A DNA stretch of 64,000 bases from Luteimonas colneyensis (GCF_014836665.1 NZ_JACSQJ010000003.1:124001-188000); one strand, 5' to 3'. Positions 51,105 through 62,699 are shown, counted from the stretch's first letter. The notes: generated from the sequence alone by a model not told the origin. Program-made: numbers and translations.

Positions 51105-51830
51105 TCAGCGCGGGAAGCGCCCCTCGCGCAGGAAGCCGAGCGCCTGCCGCGCGGCCTCGGCGCCGAGGACCAGGCCGGTGTGCGAGGCGTCGATGACGAC
51201 ATGGTCGGCCAGCCCCGGGACCCGGGTCTCCCCGAGCGCCACCGTGCCGTCGTGCACGCCCTCGAAGCGCGCCACCAGCGCGCCCAGGCCGCGCGGGCGG
51301 CGGCCGGCGACCATGCCGACCTCGACGCCGGCCGGAAGCACCGCGCATCCACTCCGCAGCAGGGCCGCGCTGCGCCCGAGGTAGAGCGTGGTCAGGGCGT
51401 GCCGCGACATCGTCTGCGCCACCCTGCTGCCGCACAGCGGCGTGCCCAGGCAGACGAGGCGCGCGACCGGAAGCGTCGGCTCGACGCGCAGGGCCTCCAG
51501 GGCCATCAGGCCGCCGAGGCTGTGTCCGACGACATGGGTCGGCGGGCCGCCGCGCAGGCGCTCGCGGACGGCATCCACGGCCGCGGCGGTACTGCCGACG
51601 ATGCTGCGGTAGCCGAGCACGCCGGTATCGAAGCCGTGCGCGCGCAGGCGCGCCGCGAAGCGCCACATGGACAGCGGCGGCATCCACAGGCCGTGGACGA
51701 GGAGGACGCGGGACGCCTGCGGGCCGGAGCCGCGGCCGGGACCGGGACCGGGGCCGGGACCGGGACCGGGGCCGGGGCCGGGGCCGGAATCGCCGGCAGG
51801 CGGCGGAACGGGAGGATCTCCTGCGCGCAT
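51105..51830 (-). CDS. alpha/beta hydrolase (lipase/esterase-like)
   Basis: 241 residues. The core reads [20 protein letters not shown], nucleophile elbow [16 protein letters not shown] and a C-terminal His in [11 protein letters not shown]; an Asp or Glu acid is probably in the [12 protein letters not shown] loop. A Gly-Pro dipeptide run (about residues 15-32) follows a short N-terminus from ATG 51830; a later unannotated start inside the core is not evident. Substrate unknown. It lies between a GNAT gene and yebC. Confidence 0.85.
   Translation of the reverse strand: MRAGDPPVPPPAGDSGPGPGPGPGPGPGPGPGRGSGPQASRVLLVHGLWMPPLSMWRFAARLRAHGFDTGVLGYRSIVGSTAAAVDAVRERLRGGPPTHVVGHSLGGLMALEALRVEPTLPVARLVCLGTPLCGSRVAQTMSRHALTTLYLGRSAALLRSGCAVLPAGVEVGMVAGRRPRGLGALVARFEGVHDGTVALGETRVPGLADHVVIDASHTGLVLGAEAARQALGFLREGRFPR
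51736..51788. repeat. hexanucleotide tandem repeat (CGGGAC/CGGGGC)n in the hydrolase 5' end
   Basis: About nine 6-bp units alternate CGGGAC and CGGGGC, encoding a Gly-Pro run on the minus strand. In-frame slippage would change linker length only. Confidence 0.85.
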
Positions 51831-51846
51831 GCGGTCGCAGTCGCGG

Positions 51847-52386
51847 CTACGCGGCCAGCGCCGCGTCGCGGCGGAGGATGAACTCGCGGTCGCGGGTCGC
51901 GCCGACGGGGAACAGGTACTCGCCCACTGACTCGAAGCCACGCCGCGCGTAGAAGCGCTGCGCACCGGAGTTCCCCGACCACACGCCGATCCACAGCCTG
52001 CGCGGGCCATCGCGCTCCAGCCAGGCGATCGCGGTGTCGAACAGCCGCCCGCCCCAGCCGTCGCCCTGGTGCGAAGCCAGCAGGTAGAGGCGCTTGAGCT
52101 CGCCGTCGCCCGGAGCAACGTCGGGATGCGGCAGGCCGCAGGGACCCGCCGCGGCATGACCCACCGCCTCGCCAGCGTCCTCCAGCAGCCAGACCGCGTA
52201 GTCGGGATGCGACAGGATCACGCGCTGGCGCTCCTCGGCGTAGGCCTCGGCGATGAAGGCGGCGAGGTCCTCCGGCGGATAGAGATGGCCGAAGGTCTCG
52301 GTGAACGTATGCGCGGAGAGCCGGGACAGGATCCCGGCGTCCTCGGGCGTTGCGCGGCGGATGGCGGGCGGCATGACGCGCATCAT
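51847..52386 (-). CDS. GNAT family N-acetyltransferase
   Basis: 179 residues of the GNAT fold. AIRRATPEDAGILSRLSAHT begins the domain, the acetyl-CoA loop is LYLLASHQGDGWGGRLFDTA (Q-x-x-G-x-G) and SGNSGAQRFYARRGFESVGE is the C-terminal signature. Substrate unknown. Possible starts are ATG 52386, 52383 or 52374; the GGAG just upstream favours 52374, so the true N-terminus may be a few residues shorter. Confidence 0.88.
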   Translation of the reverse strand: MMRVMPPAIRRATPEDAGILSRLSAHTFTETFGHLYPPEDLAAFIAEAYAEERQRVILSHPDYAVWLLEDAGEAVGHAAAGPCGLPHPDVAPGDGELKRLYLLASHQGDGWGGRLFDTAIAWLERDGPRRLWIGVWSGNSGAQRFYARRGFESVGEYLFPVGATRDREFILRRDAALAA

Positions 52387-52413
52387 CTCCGATCGGTCGG
52401 GGACATCCGGCTA

Positions 52414-52431
52414 TCGCGGCTGCAGCCGCTC

Positions 52432-52435
<4 letters not shown>
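52414..52435. repeat. REP-type element overlapping the aspS stop codon
   Basis: TCGCGGCTGCAGCCGCTCCT plus AC is the xanthomonad REP pattern (reverse complement GTAGGAGCGGCT...AGCCGCGA) with the perfect palindrome GCGGCTGCAGCCGC (52417-52430). The TAG within its GTAG end is the stop codon of aspS. Confidence 0.65.
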
Positions 52436-54201
<1,766 letters not shown>

Positions 54202-54314
54202 GGAAACTCCGGAATGACCGCGCCGCGCGGCAAGCCGGGGATTTTAACGGGTCGGGGCTTGGGAGTCCGCTTCGGTGCTCGTGGCTTGGCGTGCCGAGAG
54301 CATCGGCTTCGGGC

Positions 54315-54435
54315 GAGAGGCGTGGCGCTGCAGGGGGGGGGTATGGACCGGCACATCAGCCATCCATGGCTGAAGTGCCTACCGCGCACGTCCTTGTGCG
54401 CTGTCCATACCCCCCCCTGCAGCGCCCCGCCCCGC
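54315..54435 (+). repeat. cloverleaf-like structured element, copy 1
   Basis: An outer stem pairs 54324-54348 with 54403-54426: GGCGCTGCA, a run of nine G, TATGGAC against its complement with eight C (one bulge), extending with mismatches to 54315/54435. Inside are hairpin A, 54350-54379 (GGCAC, A-A mismatch, then TCAGCCATCCATGGCTGA), and hairpin B, 54384-54401 (GCGCAC, loop GTCCTT, GTGCGC). The same plan recurs inverted at 54579-54699. Confidence 0.85.
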
Positions 54436-54480
54436 AAGGTTGGAGGGTTCGGCTTCGGTGGCGATCGCACTTCCGGACTG

Positions 54481-54555
54481 TGGGATGGGCCCGGGGATTC
54501 GAACCCCACGCCCTGCGGCGTGCGCCGATGCTGGCCAGAGCGTGCTGTTGCGCTC
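54481..54555 (-). pseudogene. tRNA-like remnant
   Basis: On the minus strand a T-arm-like hairpin (GGGGTTCGAATCCCC, 54493-54507) is followed by GGGCCCATCCCA with a CCA at the expected distance. It is preceded by a 6-bp hairpin CACGCC/GGCGTG (54507-54522) like the long variable arm of Leu/Ser/Tyr tRNAs, and a D-arm-like GAGCG/CGCTC hairpin (54538-54555). No matching 5' acceptor strand and no proper anticodon arm can be drawn, so it is not a functional tRNA. Confidence 0.35.
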
Positions 54556-54578
54556 TTCCCGAAGCCGGCGAAGGTGGT

Positions 54579-54699
54579 GCGGGAGGTGGATGGCGGGGGG
54601 AGTGCGGAGAGTGGGCCAGGGACGGCCCACGCCCCCGCTTCCAGCCATGGATGGCTGGCGGCGGGGCGGAGCACTCCCCCCGTCAGCCGCCTCCCGCGG
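54579..54699 (-). repeat. cloverleaf-like structured element, copy 2 (inverted)
   Basis: The outer stem pairs 54579-54605 with 54671-54697 (GCGGGAGG near the base, GGGGGGAGTGC / GCACTCCCCCC at the inner end, a few mismatches). Inside are hairpin B', 54611-54630 (GTGGGCC, loop AGGGAC, GGCCCAC), and hairpin A', 54641-54658 (CCAGCCATGGATGGCTGG), the latter within a lower stem of GC-rich pairs. Reverse-complemented, the order and loops (CATCCATG; GTCCCT) match copy 1 while the stems differ but still pair. Confidence 0.85.
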
Positions 54700-54883
54700 C
54701 GCGGACTGTCCCGAAGAGCCGTCACAGGCTGCGTTCACCCAGCGCGCCTGCCATAAGGGCGACACTGTCGGAACGTATCGCCGCTTCGAGGACCGGTTTG
54801 ACCGCCCTGCTGCATCGCATCGCCCGAATCCGTGCCACCTGTTCCGCCCGCGTCCCCACGAAGTCACGCCGGAGCATTCCGCG

Positions 54884-56167
54884 ATGATCGCGGCCGTCCG
54901 GCCCCTCGCCGCCCTGCTTGCCGGCGTGGCCCTGCTGCTCGCGGGCAGCGGCCTGCTCAGCACCCTGCTCGCGGTGCGCGGGCGCATCGAGGGCTATGAC
55001 GACCAGGTGCTGGGCCTGGTGATGTCGGCCTATTTCGCCGGCTTCTTCTTCGGCACCTACGCCGCCCCCGGGCTGATCCAGCGCATCGGCCACATCCGCG
55101 CCTTCGCCTTCTATGCCTGCCTGTGCGCCGCCACGGTGCTGCTGCATCCCATCCTCGTCTCGCCCTGGGCCTGGGGCCTGCTGCGGCTGGGCACGGGCGT
55201 GGCGCTGGTGGGGCTGTACACGGTGATCGAGAGCTGGCTGAACGTGCAGGCGCCGCCCGGGCAGCGCAGCCAGGTGTTCGCGGCCTACATGGTGGTGAAC
55301 CTGTTCGCGCTGGCCGCCGGCCAGTGGCTGGTGGGCGTGGCCGATCCGGCCGGGTTCGCACTCTTCAGCCTGGTGGCGATCCTGGTCTGCCTGGCGGCGC
55401 TGCCGGTCACCGCCAGCCGCATGGTCCAGCCGGAGCTGCCGGCCATGCCGCGCCTGGCGCTGAAGGCGCTGTTCCGCGCGGCGCCGGCGGCCACGCTGGG
55501 CGCGCTGCTGGCGGGGATGACGCTGGGCGGCTTCTGGGGCCTGGCGGCGGTGTTCGCCACCCGCATCGGGCTCGACGTCACTGGCGTGGCGCTGCTGATG
55601 AGCACCACCATCATCGGCGGCGCGGCGCTGCAGTGGCCCATCGGCCGCCTGTCCGACGGCGGCGACCGCCGCACGGCCCTGGTCATCGTCTGCCTGCTGG
55701 CGGCGGGCGCGGCGGTGGCGATGATGCTGCCGGCCGGACAGTCGGGCTGGCCGCTGTACGCGCTGTGCTTCTGCTTCGGCGGGCTGGCGTTCGCGATCTA
55801 TCCGATCTGCATGGCCCACCTGCTCGACCACCTGCCGCCCGAGGACACGCTGTCGGCCGGCAGCAGCCTGCTGCTCCTCAACGGCGTGGGCTCGGCGATC
55901 GGGCCGGCGGTGGCGGGCGTGGCGATGACGCGCTACGGCGCCGGCGCGCTGCCGGCGTTCTACGCCACCACCCTGGTGCTGGCGGCGCTGGTCGCGGGCG
56001 GACGCAGGCTGCTGCGCCACCGCGACAACAGCCATCCGTCCGTCTTCCACGCGATGCTGCGGACCACGCCGACGGCGATCGAGCTTCTGCCCGACGTCGA
56101 CGTCCCGGCATCGGACGACGCGCCGGAGCCAGGCGCCGTCGCCCCGGACGCCAGGCCCGCCGCCTGA
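54884..56167 (+). CDS. MFS transporter (YcaD-like)
   Basis: A 427-residue major facilitator with about 12 helices, starting at ATG 54884 (MIAAVRPLAALLAGVALLLA); GGAG lies nine bases upstream. GLVMSAYFAGFFFGTYAAPG and LLRLGTGVALVGLYTVIESW belong to the YcaD/UMF-like subgroup, and PIGRLSDGGDRRTALV is the second-half MFS loop. A 45-residue Pro/Asp-rich cytoplasmic tail ends the protein. Substrate unknown. It is convergent with the antiporter gene, 12 bp apart. Confidence 0.9.
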   Translation: MIAAVRPLAALLAGVALLLAGSGLLSTLLAVRGRIEGYDDQVLGLVMSAYFAGFFFGTYAAPGLIQRIGHIRAFAFYACLCAATVLLHPILVSPWAWGLLRLGTGVALVGLYTVIESWLNVQAPPGQRSQVFAAYMVVNLFALAAGQWLVGVADPAGFALFSLVAILVCLAALPVTASRMVQPELPAMPRLALKALFRAAPAATLGALLAGMTLGGFWGLAAVFATRIGLDVTGVALLMSTTIIGGAALQWPIGRLSDGGDRRTALVIVCLLAAGAAVAMMLPAGQSGWPLYALCFCFGGLAFAIYPICMAHLLDHLPPEDTLSAGSSLLLLNGVGSAIGPAVAGVAMTRYGAGALPAFYATTLVLAALVAGGRRLLRHRDNSHPSVFHAMLRTTPTAIELLPDVDVPASDDAPEPGAVAPDARPAA

Positions 56168-56179
56168 CGATCCGCGTCC

Positions 56180-57394
56180 TCAGGCGGCCGGGGGCCTGGC
56201 GTCGTGCGGGGCGGCACCGTGCGCCGCGAGCTGCGCCTCGGCGCCCCGCGCCAGCGCCTCGTCCGCCGGATCCACGTCGAACGGCGCCTTCAGCACCAGC
56301 GAGGGCAGCAGGGTGTTGATCGCGGTGTAGAGCAGCAGCGCGCCGTAGATCACCGGCGGCAGGTCGAAGCGCTGGTACAGGATGCCGGCCAGCACCAGCG
56401 TGAACACCAGGGTCGGCGCCAGCGCCACCGAGACCTTGAGCGTGCCGGCGTGCGCTTCCCGGAACAGCACCCGGCGCTGCAGCCAGACCACGCCGATCCG
56501 CAGCGGCAGCACCACCATCGTCAGGGCCACGCCCAGCAGCACCGCCTCCCAGGACAGCGCCTCGCGCGGGATGCCGGTGCCGGCGTGGAAGAAGTAGAAG
56601 GGCACGAAGAAGCTGGCGAACAGGCGCAGCGCATGGATGTTGTCGTCCGAGGCCAGGCGTGGCATGCGGATGCGCAGCAGCCGGGCCACCAGACCGGCGA
56701 TGAAGGCGCCGACCAGGTAGTACACGCCCATCGAATAGGTGATGTAGGCCGCCACCATGCCCACCATCACCAGCAGCGAGAACTCCGAGCCCGGCGCGTG
56801 CGGCACCACCCAGCGCCCCATCGCCACGAACAGCAGCGGCAGGCCGACCAGCATCGCCACCAGCACGCCGGTGTTGACGGCCATCATCAGCGGATCGCCG
56901 GCCTGCAGCACCACGAACAGCGCCGCCAGCGCCAGCAGCTCGCCGGCGATCGCCTTGCTGGTAACCCAGAAGCGCTCATCCTCGCCCAGCCCCAGGCGCT
57001 CGAGCGTGTCGAGGATGAAACCGGTGGACGGCGTCAGCAGGGCCAGCGCCAGCAGGGTCGCGGCCTGCCAGCCCAGGTCGAGGTAGCGCCAGGCCAGCCA
57101 GGCGGCGCCGGCCAGCGTGGCGCAGCGGATCAGCAGGTGGGCGAGCAGCGGCCCGGCGCCGCGGCGCAGCTCCCGGGGATCGACCTCCAGGCCCGCGAAC
57201 AGGAACAGCGACGAGATGCCCAGCGTCGACAGCAGGATCACCACCGGATCGTGCACCCGGTCGCCCCAGGCCAGCATCGCCAGCAGGCCGAACAGCAGGC
57301 AGGTCAGCGGTGCCGGCAGCTTCCAGCGCTGCAGCGCCCGCGGCACCACCAGCAGGGCGAAGATCAGGATGAGGTAGAGCAGCTCCTGCTTCAT
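56180..57394 (-). CDS. CPA2-family cation/proton antiporter (Kef-type, no TrkA domain)
   Basis: 404 residues with about 12 helices. GLEVDPRELRRGAGPLLAHL and LLALALLTPSTGFILDTLER replace the usual sodium/hydrogen exchanger signatures, and FASFFVPFYFFHAGTGIPRE is typical. The protein ends after the membrane domain with a short Asp/Ala tail, lacking the RCK/TrkA-N part of KefB/C. Probable role is K+ or Na+/H+ exchange. ATG 57394 overlaps the fmdB stop by ATGA. Confidence 0.9.
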   Translation of the reverse strand: MKQELLYLILIFALLVVPRALQRWKLPAPLTCLLFGLLAMLAWGDRVHDPVVILLSTLGISSLFLFAGLEVDPRELRRGAGPLLAHLLIRCATLAGAAWLAWRYLDLGWQAATLLALALLTPSTGFILDTLERLGLGEDERFWVTSKAIAGELLALAALFVVLQAGDPLMMAVNTGVLVAMLVGLPLLFVAMGRWVVPHAPGSEFSLLVMVGMVAAYITYSMGVYYLVGAFIAGLVARLLRIRMPRLASDDNIHALRLFASFFVPFYFFHAGTGIPREALSWEAVLLGVALTMVVLPLRIGVVWLQRRVLFREAHAGTLKVSVALAPTLVFTLVLAGILYQRFDLPPVIYGALLLYTAINTLLPSLVLKAPFDVDPADEALARGAEAQLAAHGAAPHDARPPAA

Positions 57395-57780
57395 CCGCCC
57401 GCAGGCTTGGCGGCGGCGGGCGCGCTTGCCGAAGCCGGGCTCGCGGAGGGGCCGCTGGTGGAAGGTGCGGTCGCGGCGTTCCCCGGCTTCACGGCGGCCC
57501 CGGCCGCCGGGCTCGCGGCCGGCGCATCGCCCTTGGCGCCGTCGGCCTTGCCTGCGCCCTCGCCGCCTTCGGCGAGGTTGCGCTTCGTATCGCCGTCCTT
57601 CTTGAAGTCGGTCTCGTACCAGCCGCTGCCGGCCAAGCGGAAGGCCGGCGCGGTCAGCTTGCGGCCGACCCCACCCTGCGCCGCGCACGCCGGACAGGTG
57701 TCCGGATCCGGGTCGGACAGCTTCTGCAGACGGTCGAATTCATGGCCGCAGGCGGCGCAGCGGAAGGCGTAGATGGGCAT
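57391..57780 (-). CDS. FmdB-family putative regulatory zinc-ribbon protein
   Basis: 129 codons. MPIYAFRCAACGHEFDRLQK and DPDTCPACAAQGGVGRKLTA carry the CxxC...CxxC zinc ribbon at the N-terminus, followed by FRLAGSGWYETDFK. The rest is a low-complexity Ala/Pro/Gly tail. ATG 57780 gives the canonical start. FmdB genes often lie near aspS; here an MFS and a CPA2 gene intervene. Function of the family is unclear. Confidence 0.9.
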   Translation of the reverse strand: MPIYAFRCAACGHEFDRLQKLSDPDPDTCPACAAQGGVGRKLTAPAFRLAGSGWYETDFKKDGDTKRNLAEGGEGAGKADGAKGDAPAASPAAGAAVKPGNAATAPSTSGPSASPASASAPAAAKPAGG

Positions 57781-57906
57781 GGCGGGAACCGGAAACAGCG
57801 GAATGCTGCGCGCATTCTGCGGTTCCATCGCCGCAAATCAAGACACCACCCCTCTCCCTGCAAGGCGGGGAAAGGGGTTGCGGAGGCTTTGGAGCAGTGC
57901 GCCGGG

Positions 57907-58602
57907 TCAGTCGGTGCTGCCCCACGGCGCGGGCGGCAGTTCGACCGGCGTGGTCAGGTCGAACTCGACCTGGAAGAGGCGCCCCTGCGGGTTCACCTCG
58001 TCTTCCGGGCGCGAGAGCTCGTAGAGGAAGCGCTGGCCCGGCTCGATCTCCATCGCCCAGGTGTTGGTGGTGGAGACGTTGGCACCGGTGCGGCCAAAGA
58101 GTTCGATCGATTCGGCGTCGACGGGGAACTCCTGGCGCACGGCGGTGCCCGCGGCCACGCTCTCGCCGCCGTACATGGTCTGCTCGTCCGGCGTGCCGTC
58201 CTCGTGGCGATGGTCGTGCTTCAGGCGCAGGCCGGTGCCGGTGCGCGTGATCACCCAGGTGCGCGAATGGTCGTCGCCGACGTGGAACGGGACCAGCAGC
58301 TGCTTCGATGGCTCGTCGCAGCCGCGGACGTGCATCACCAGGGCCTTGCCCTCGAAGGCGTCGGGTGCCGGCGACGCCGGCTCGTTGGCGACGATGCGGC
58401 CGGCGAAGGCCTGGCCGCAGTGGCTGGCCAGCGCCGCCATGAAGGCGTCGGCTGGCTGGTCGGCGGGCGCGGGTGCGCCGGCCGTCGCGACCGCGGCGGC
58501 GTCGCCGCCGGCGGGCGTCACCGGCGCGGACTCGGTGGACGGCGCGCAGGCCACCAGGGCCGGCAGCGCGAGGGAGAGGGCGGACATCCGGATCGTATTC
58601 AT
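57907..58602 (-). CDS. predicted lipoprotein of unknown function
   Basis: 231 residues. The signal peptide ends in lipobox LVAC (Cys19, MSALSLALPALVACAPS). A Pro/Ala linker leads to a beta-rich domain with two Cys (SHCGQAFAGRIVA; VRGCDEPSKQL) that may pair, and GDDHSRTWVITRTGTGLRLK plus DHRHEDGTPDEQTMYGGES. I do not recognise a characterised family. It has its own strand neighbours uspA upstream (62 bp) and fmdB downstream. Confidence 0.85.
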   Translation of the reverse strand: MNTIRMSALSLALPALVACAPSTESAPVTPAGGDAAAVATAGAPAPADQPADAFMAALASHCGQAFAGRIVANEPASPAPDAFEGKALVMHVRGCDEPSKQLLVPFHVGDDHSRTWVITRTGTGLRLKHDHRHEDGTPDEQTMYGGESVAAGTAVRQEFPVDAESIELFGRTGANVSTTNTWAMEIEPGQRFLYELSRPEDEVNPQGRLFQVEFDLTTPVELPPAPWGSTD

Positions 58603-58664
58603 CCGTCCACCCTAACCGCCGCGCGGGCGGCGGGCAATCCGCATGACAGCGAGCCCGGCTGGGC

Positions 58665-59117
58665 TCAGCGCGGCTTCGGCTCGCGGTACACCAGCACCGG
58701 GATCGTCGAATGCGTCAGCACCTTGAGCGTCTCGCTGCCCAGCACCAGCGCACCGAGTCCGCGGCGGCCATGCGAGGCCATCGCGATCAGGTCGCAGCCG
58801 GCGTCGTTGGCGGCGTTGATGATCGCCTCCCAGGCGTGGTCGCTCTCGACCATGCTGGAGGTGCACGGCACGCCGGCCGCGGTCGCGTGCGCCTCGGCCG
58901 CGGCCAGGCGGCGCGCGCCCTCGTCGCGGGCCGCCCGGGTGTAGTCGTCGTAGCCGCCCACCAGCGCCTCGCCGGTCACGCCATAGACGTGGATGGGCGC
59001 GGTCACGGTGAAGAAGTGCACGCTGGCGCCGGTCTCCTTCGCGAACGCGACGCCCTGGTCGATGGCGGCCAGCGACAGCTGGCTGCCGTCGGTGGGGATC
59101 AGGATCTGCCTGTACAT
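58665..59117 (-). CDS. universal stress protein, UspA family
   Basis: 150 residues, single Usp domain: YRQILIPTDGSQLSLAAIDQ, an AVAF-like helix, and the ATP-binding end MASHGRRGLGALVLGSETLK, where the G-9x-G-S part is present but the first Gly is Ala. ATG 59117 has AGGA six bases upstream. An FNR/ANR-like box lies 54-67 bp upstream, suggesting induction at low oxygen. Confidence 0.92.
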   Translation of the reverse strand: MYRQILIPTDGSQLSLAAIDQGVAFAKETGASVHFFTVTAPIHVYGVTGEALVGGYDDYTRAARDEGARRLAAAEAHATAAGVPCTSSMVESDHAWEAIINAANDAGCDLIAMASHGRRGLGALVLGSETLKVLTHSTIPVLVYREPKPR

Positions 59118-59170
59118 GACGTTCCTCCTCTTGCTCTCCCGCAGCGTGCATCCGGTCTTTCCCGGCCGCA

Positions 59171-59184
59171 TTGATCCAGGTCAG
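59171..59184 (-). promoter_or_regulatory. FNR/ANR-like box upstream of uspA
   Basis: TTGATCCAGGTCAG on the plus strand (CTGACCTGGATCAA on the gene strand) matches 8 of 10 specified bases of TTGAT-N4-ATCAA. It lies just inside the 3' end of the upstream gene. No good -10 at class II spacing is seen, so positioning is uncertain. Confidence 0.55.
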
Positions 59185-60710
59185 TGGACGCCGCCGCCGT
59201 AGCGCGGGCCGGCGCGCACCCGCCCGCCTGCCGGAGCCGCGGCCTCCCGCGCTGCGCCGGCGCCGAGGACGCGGCTGGCGTGGCCGCTGCCGGTCGCCGT
59301 ATAGCCGTGGAGTTCGGCTTCGCCCACCCAGGCCACGGTCTGGACAACGCCGTCCCCAGCGTCGATCAGCCACTGCCGCGACACGCGCCCGCCGCCGTAG
59401 TCGAAGCGGATCGCCCCGCTCGCCTCCCGGCCCCAGGTGAGCGCCAGCGGTGCCTCTCCGGCGGGATGGGCCATGCCGCTGCCATCGCGCGCCAGCACGT
59501 GGTCGGCACGGCCGCAGGCTTCCACCACCAGATGGTGCGGATAGTCCACGCCGCAGGTCATCGGCAGCGAATGGCGGCCGACCAGCTTCGCCGGCACGTC
59601 GTGGGTGCGGGCGCGCGGAAGTTCGGGCGAGGCCCACAGCTCGATCCAGCGCTCCTGCCAGGGCTGCGGATCCGGGCAGTCGGGCTGCTCGTAGCGGATG
59701 TCGGACCCGAACTGCCACAGCGACACGCCCTGCCCGCGCCAGTGCCTGCGCAGGTCGCGCGCGAGCACGGTCGCCACCAGCATGCCGGTCGCTTCGGGAT
59801 CGGAGCGGCAGGACGAATAGCCCACCCACGTCGGCACGGACTGCAGCGGCAGCAGCTGCAGCGCCCCGTCCGCATCGGGCAGCGCCGAGTACGCCTTCGG
59901 ACGATGGTCCATCCCGTGCAGGATGAGGGCGCCCTGCCCGTCCGGCTCCAGCAGCAGCCCGTGGTTGCTCTCCACCGGCGTGCCCGGGGCGCCGTGCGGC
60001 TGCGCGAAGGCGCGCACCGGTCGCACGTCGTCCGGCGCGACGGAGGTCACCGGCATAGGATCGAACACCAGCTGCGGCGACGAGGCCAGCTGCGGATCGG
60101 CGCGAAGGGCGGCGTTGAACGCCTCGATGTCCTCGACCAGCGACAGGCCGTCCGGGACGCCGGGCGGCAGTCGGGCGGGGTCGACGGCAAGGCGCTCCAG
60201 CGCGGTCGCCACCACCCGGATGTCGGAGCCCCAGGCCGCGCGGATGGCGGCGGCGAAGGCCGCGTCCGTGGCCGGCGGCACGCCGTCGACCGTCGACGCA
60301 AGCACGGCGACGGCGGTCGACAGCGGCGAGACGCGCAGGCCGTCCTCGTCGTCCGGAGTCACCCGGCCGTCGCTGCCGGCCAGTCCGGCCAGCCGCCGCC
60401 GGCCACCCAGCAGCGACCTGAGCCGCAGCCCCGGCGCAACGTAGTCGAGGCTCACCATGCCGGCGTCGGTAGTGGCGGGCAGTTCGATCTGGAACGGGCC
60501 CTGCCCGGCAGGCACCTGGGCCTGGAGGGCGCCGTCGAGCCGCAGCTCGAGCACGCCGGCATGCACGCCTCCCACGTTGACCTCGCCGACCAGCAGCACG
60601 GTCCCGGGCGGCGGCGGCGGGGTGCGCAGGCGTGCCGCCTGCGCGCCCTCCGACGTCATCGCCATCAGCGCGGCAAGCGCGGCCGCGGCCCAGGCTGCGG
60701 ATCGTTGCAT
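59181..60710 (-). CDS. secreted protein of unknown function
   Basis: 509 residues from ATG 60710 with a signal peptide (MQRSAAWAAAALAALMAMTS, cleavage near AQA). The N-terminal third is beta-rich (GTVLLVGEVNVGGVHAGVLE) and a helical stretch (ATDAAFAAAIRAAWGSDIRV) follows. The C-terminal two thirds has many Trp, Cys and Gly (VPTWVGYSSCRSDPEATGML; YEQPDCPDPQPWQERWIELW; SLPMTCGVDYPHHLVVEACG). The even number of Cys suggests disulfides. I do not recognise a family; it could be an enzyme or adhesin. It lies between the ABC-F gene and uspA. Confidence 0.8.
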   Translation of the reverse strand: MQRSAAWAAAALAALMAMTSEGAQAARLRTPPPPPGTVLLVGEVNVGGVHAGVLELRLDGALQAQVPAGQGPFQIELPATTDAGMVSLDYVAPGLRLRSLLGGRRRLAGLAGSDGRVTPDDEDGLRVSPLSTAVAVLASTVDGVPPATDAAFAAAIRAAWGSDIRVVATALERLAVDPARLPPGVPDGLSLVEDIEAFNAALRADPQLASSPQLVFDPMPVTSVAPDDVRPVRAFAQPHGAPGTPVESNHGLLLEPDGQGALILHGMDHRPKAYSALPDADGALQLLPLQSVPTWVGYSSCRSDPEATGMLVATVLARDLRRHWRGQGVSLWQFGSDIRYEQPDCPDPQPWQERWIELWASPELPRARTHDVPAKLVGRHSLPMTCGVDYPHHLVVEACGRADHVLARDGSGMAHPAGEAPLALTWGREASGAIRFDYGGGRVSRQWLIDAGDGVVQTVAWVGEAELHGYTATGSGHASRVLGAGAAREAAAPAGGRVRAGPRYGGGVH

Positions 60711-60770
60711 GCCCTGCCCCTTCCTCGTGCTGGAGCCCCGACTATAGGCCTGGCACGGGGCGGCCGGCAT

Positions 60771-62699
<1,929 letters not shown>

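Larger units (their letters stand above)
54202..54883. other. 682-bp non-coding interval between divergent aspS and MFS gene
   Basis: No frame here looks like protein. It holds two structured inverted-repeat elements (54315-54435 and 54579-54699), a tRNA-like remnant between them (54481-54555), and about 185 bp of leader before the MFS gene. I see no convincing sigma70 promoter in the last stretch. Confidence 0.8.

Noticed and set aside
54481..54555. Functional class II tRNA
   Set aside because: No 5' acceptor partner for GGCCCAT and no five-pair anticodon stem; kept only as a remnant.
54379..54987. Small minus-strand and plus-strand frames in the gap before the MFS gene
   Set aside because: Their residues derive from the structured elements and the tRNA-like stretch (for example VGFESPGPS from TTCGAATCC); no start site or domain.
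58612..59829. Minus-strand frame of about 400 codons across uspA
   Set aside because: Different frame from the clear Usp domain; Arg/Ala/Gly noise.
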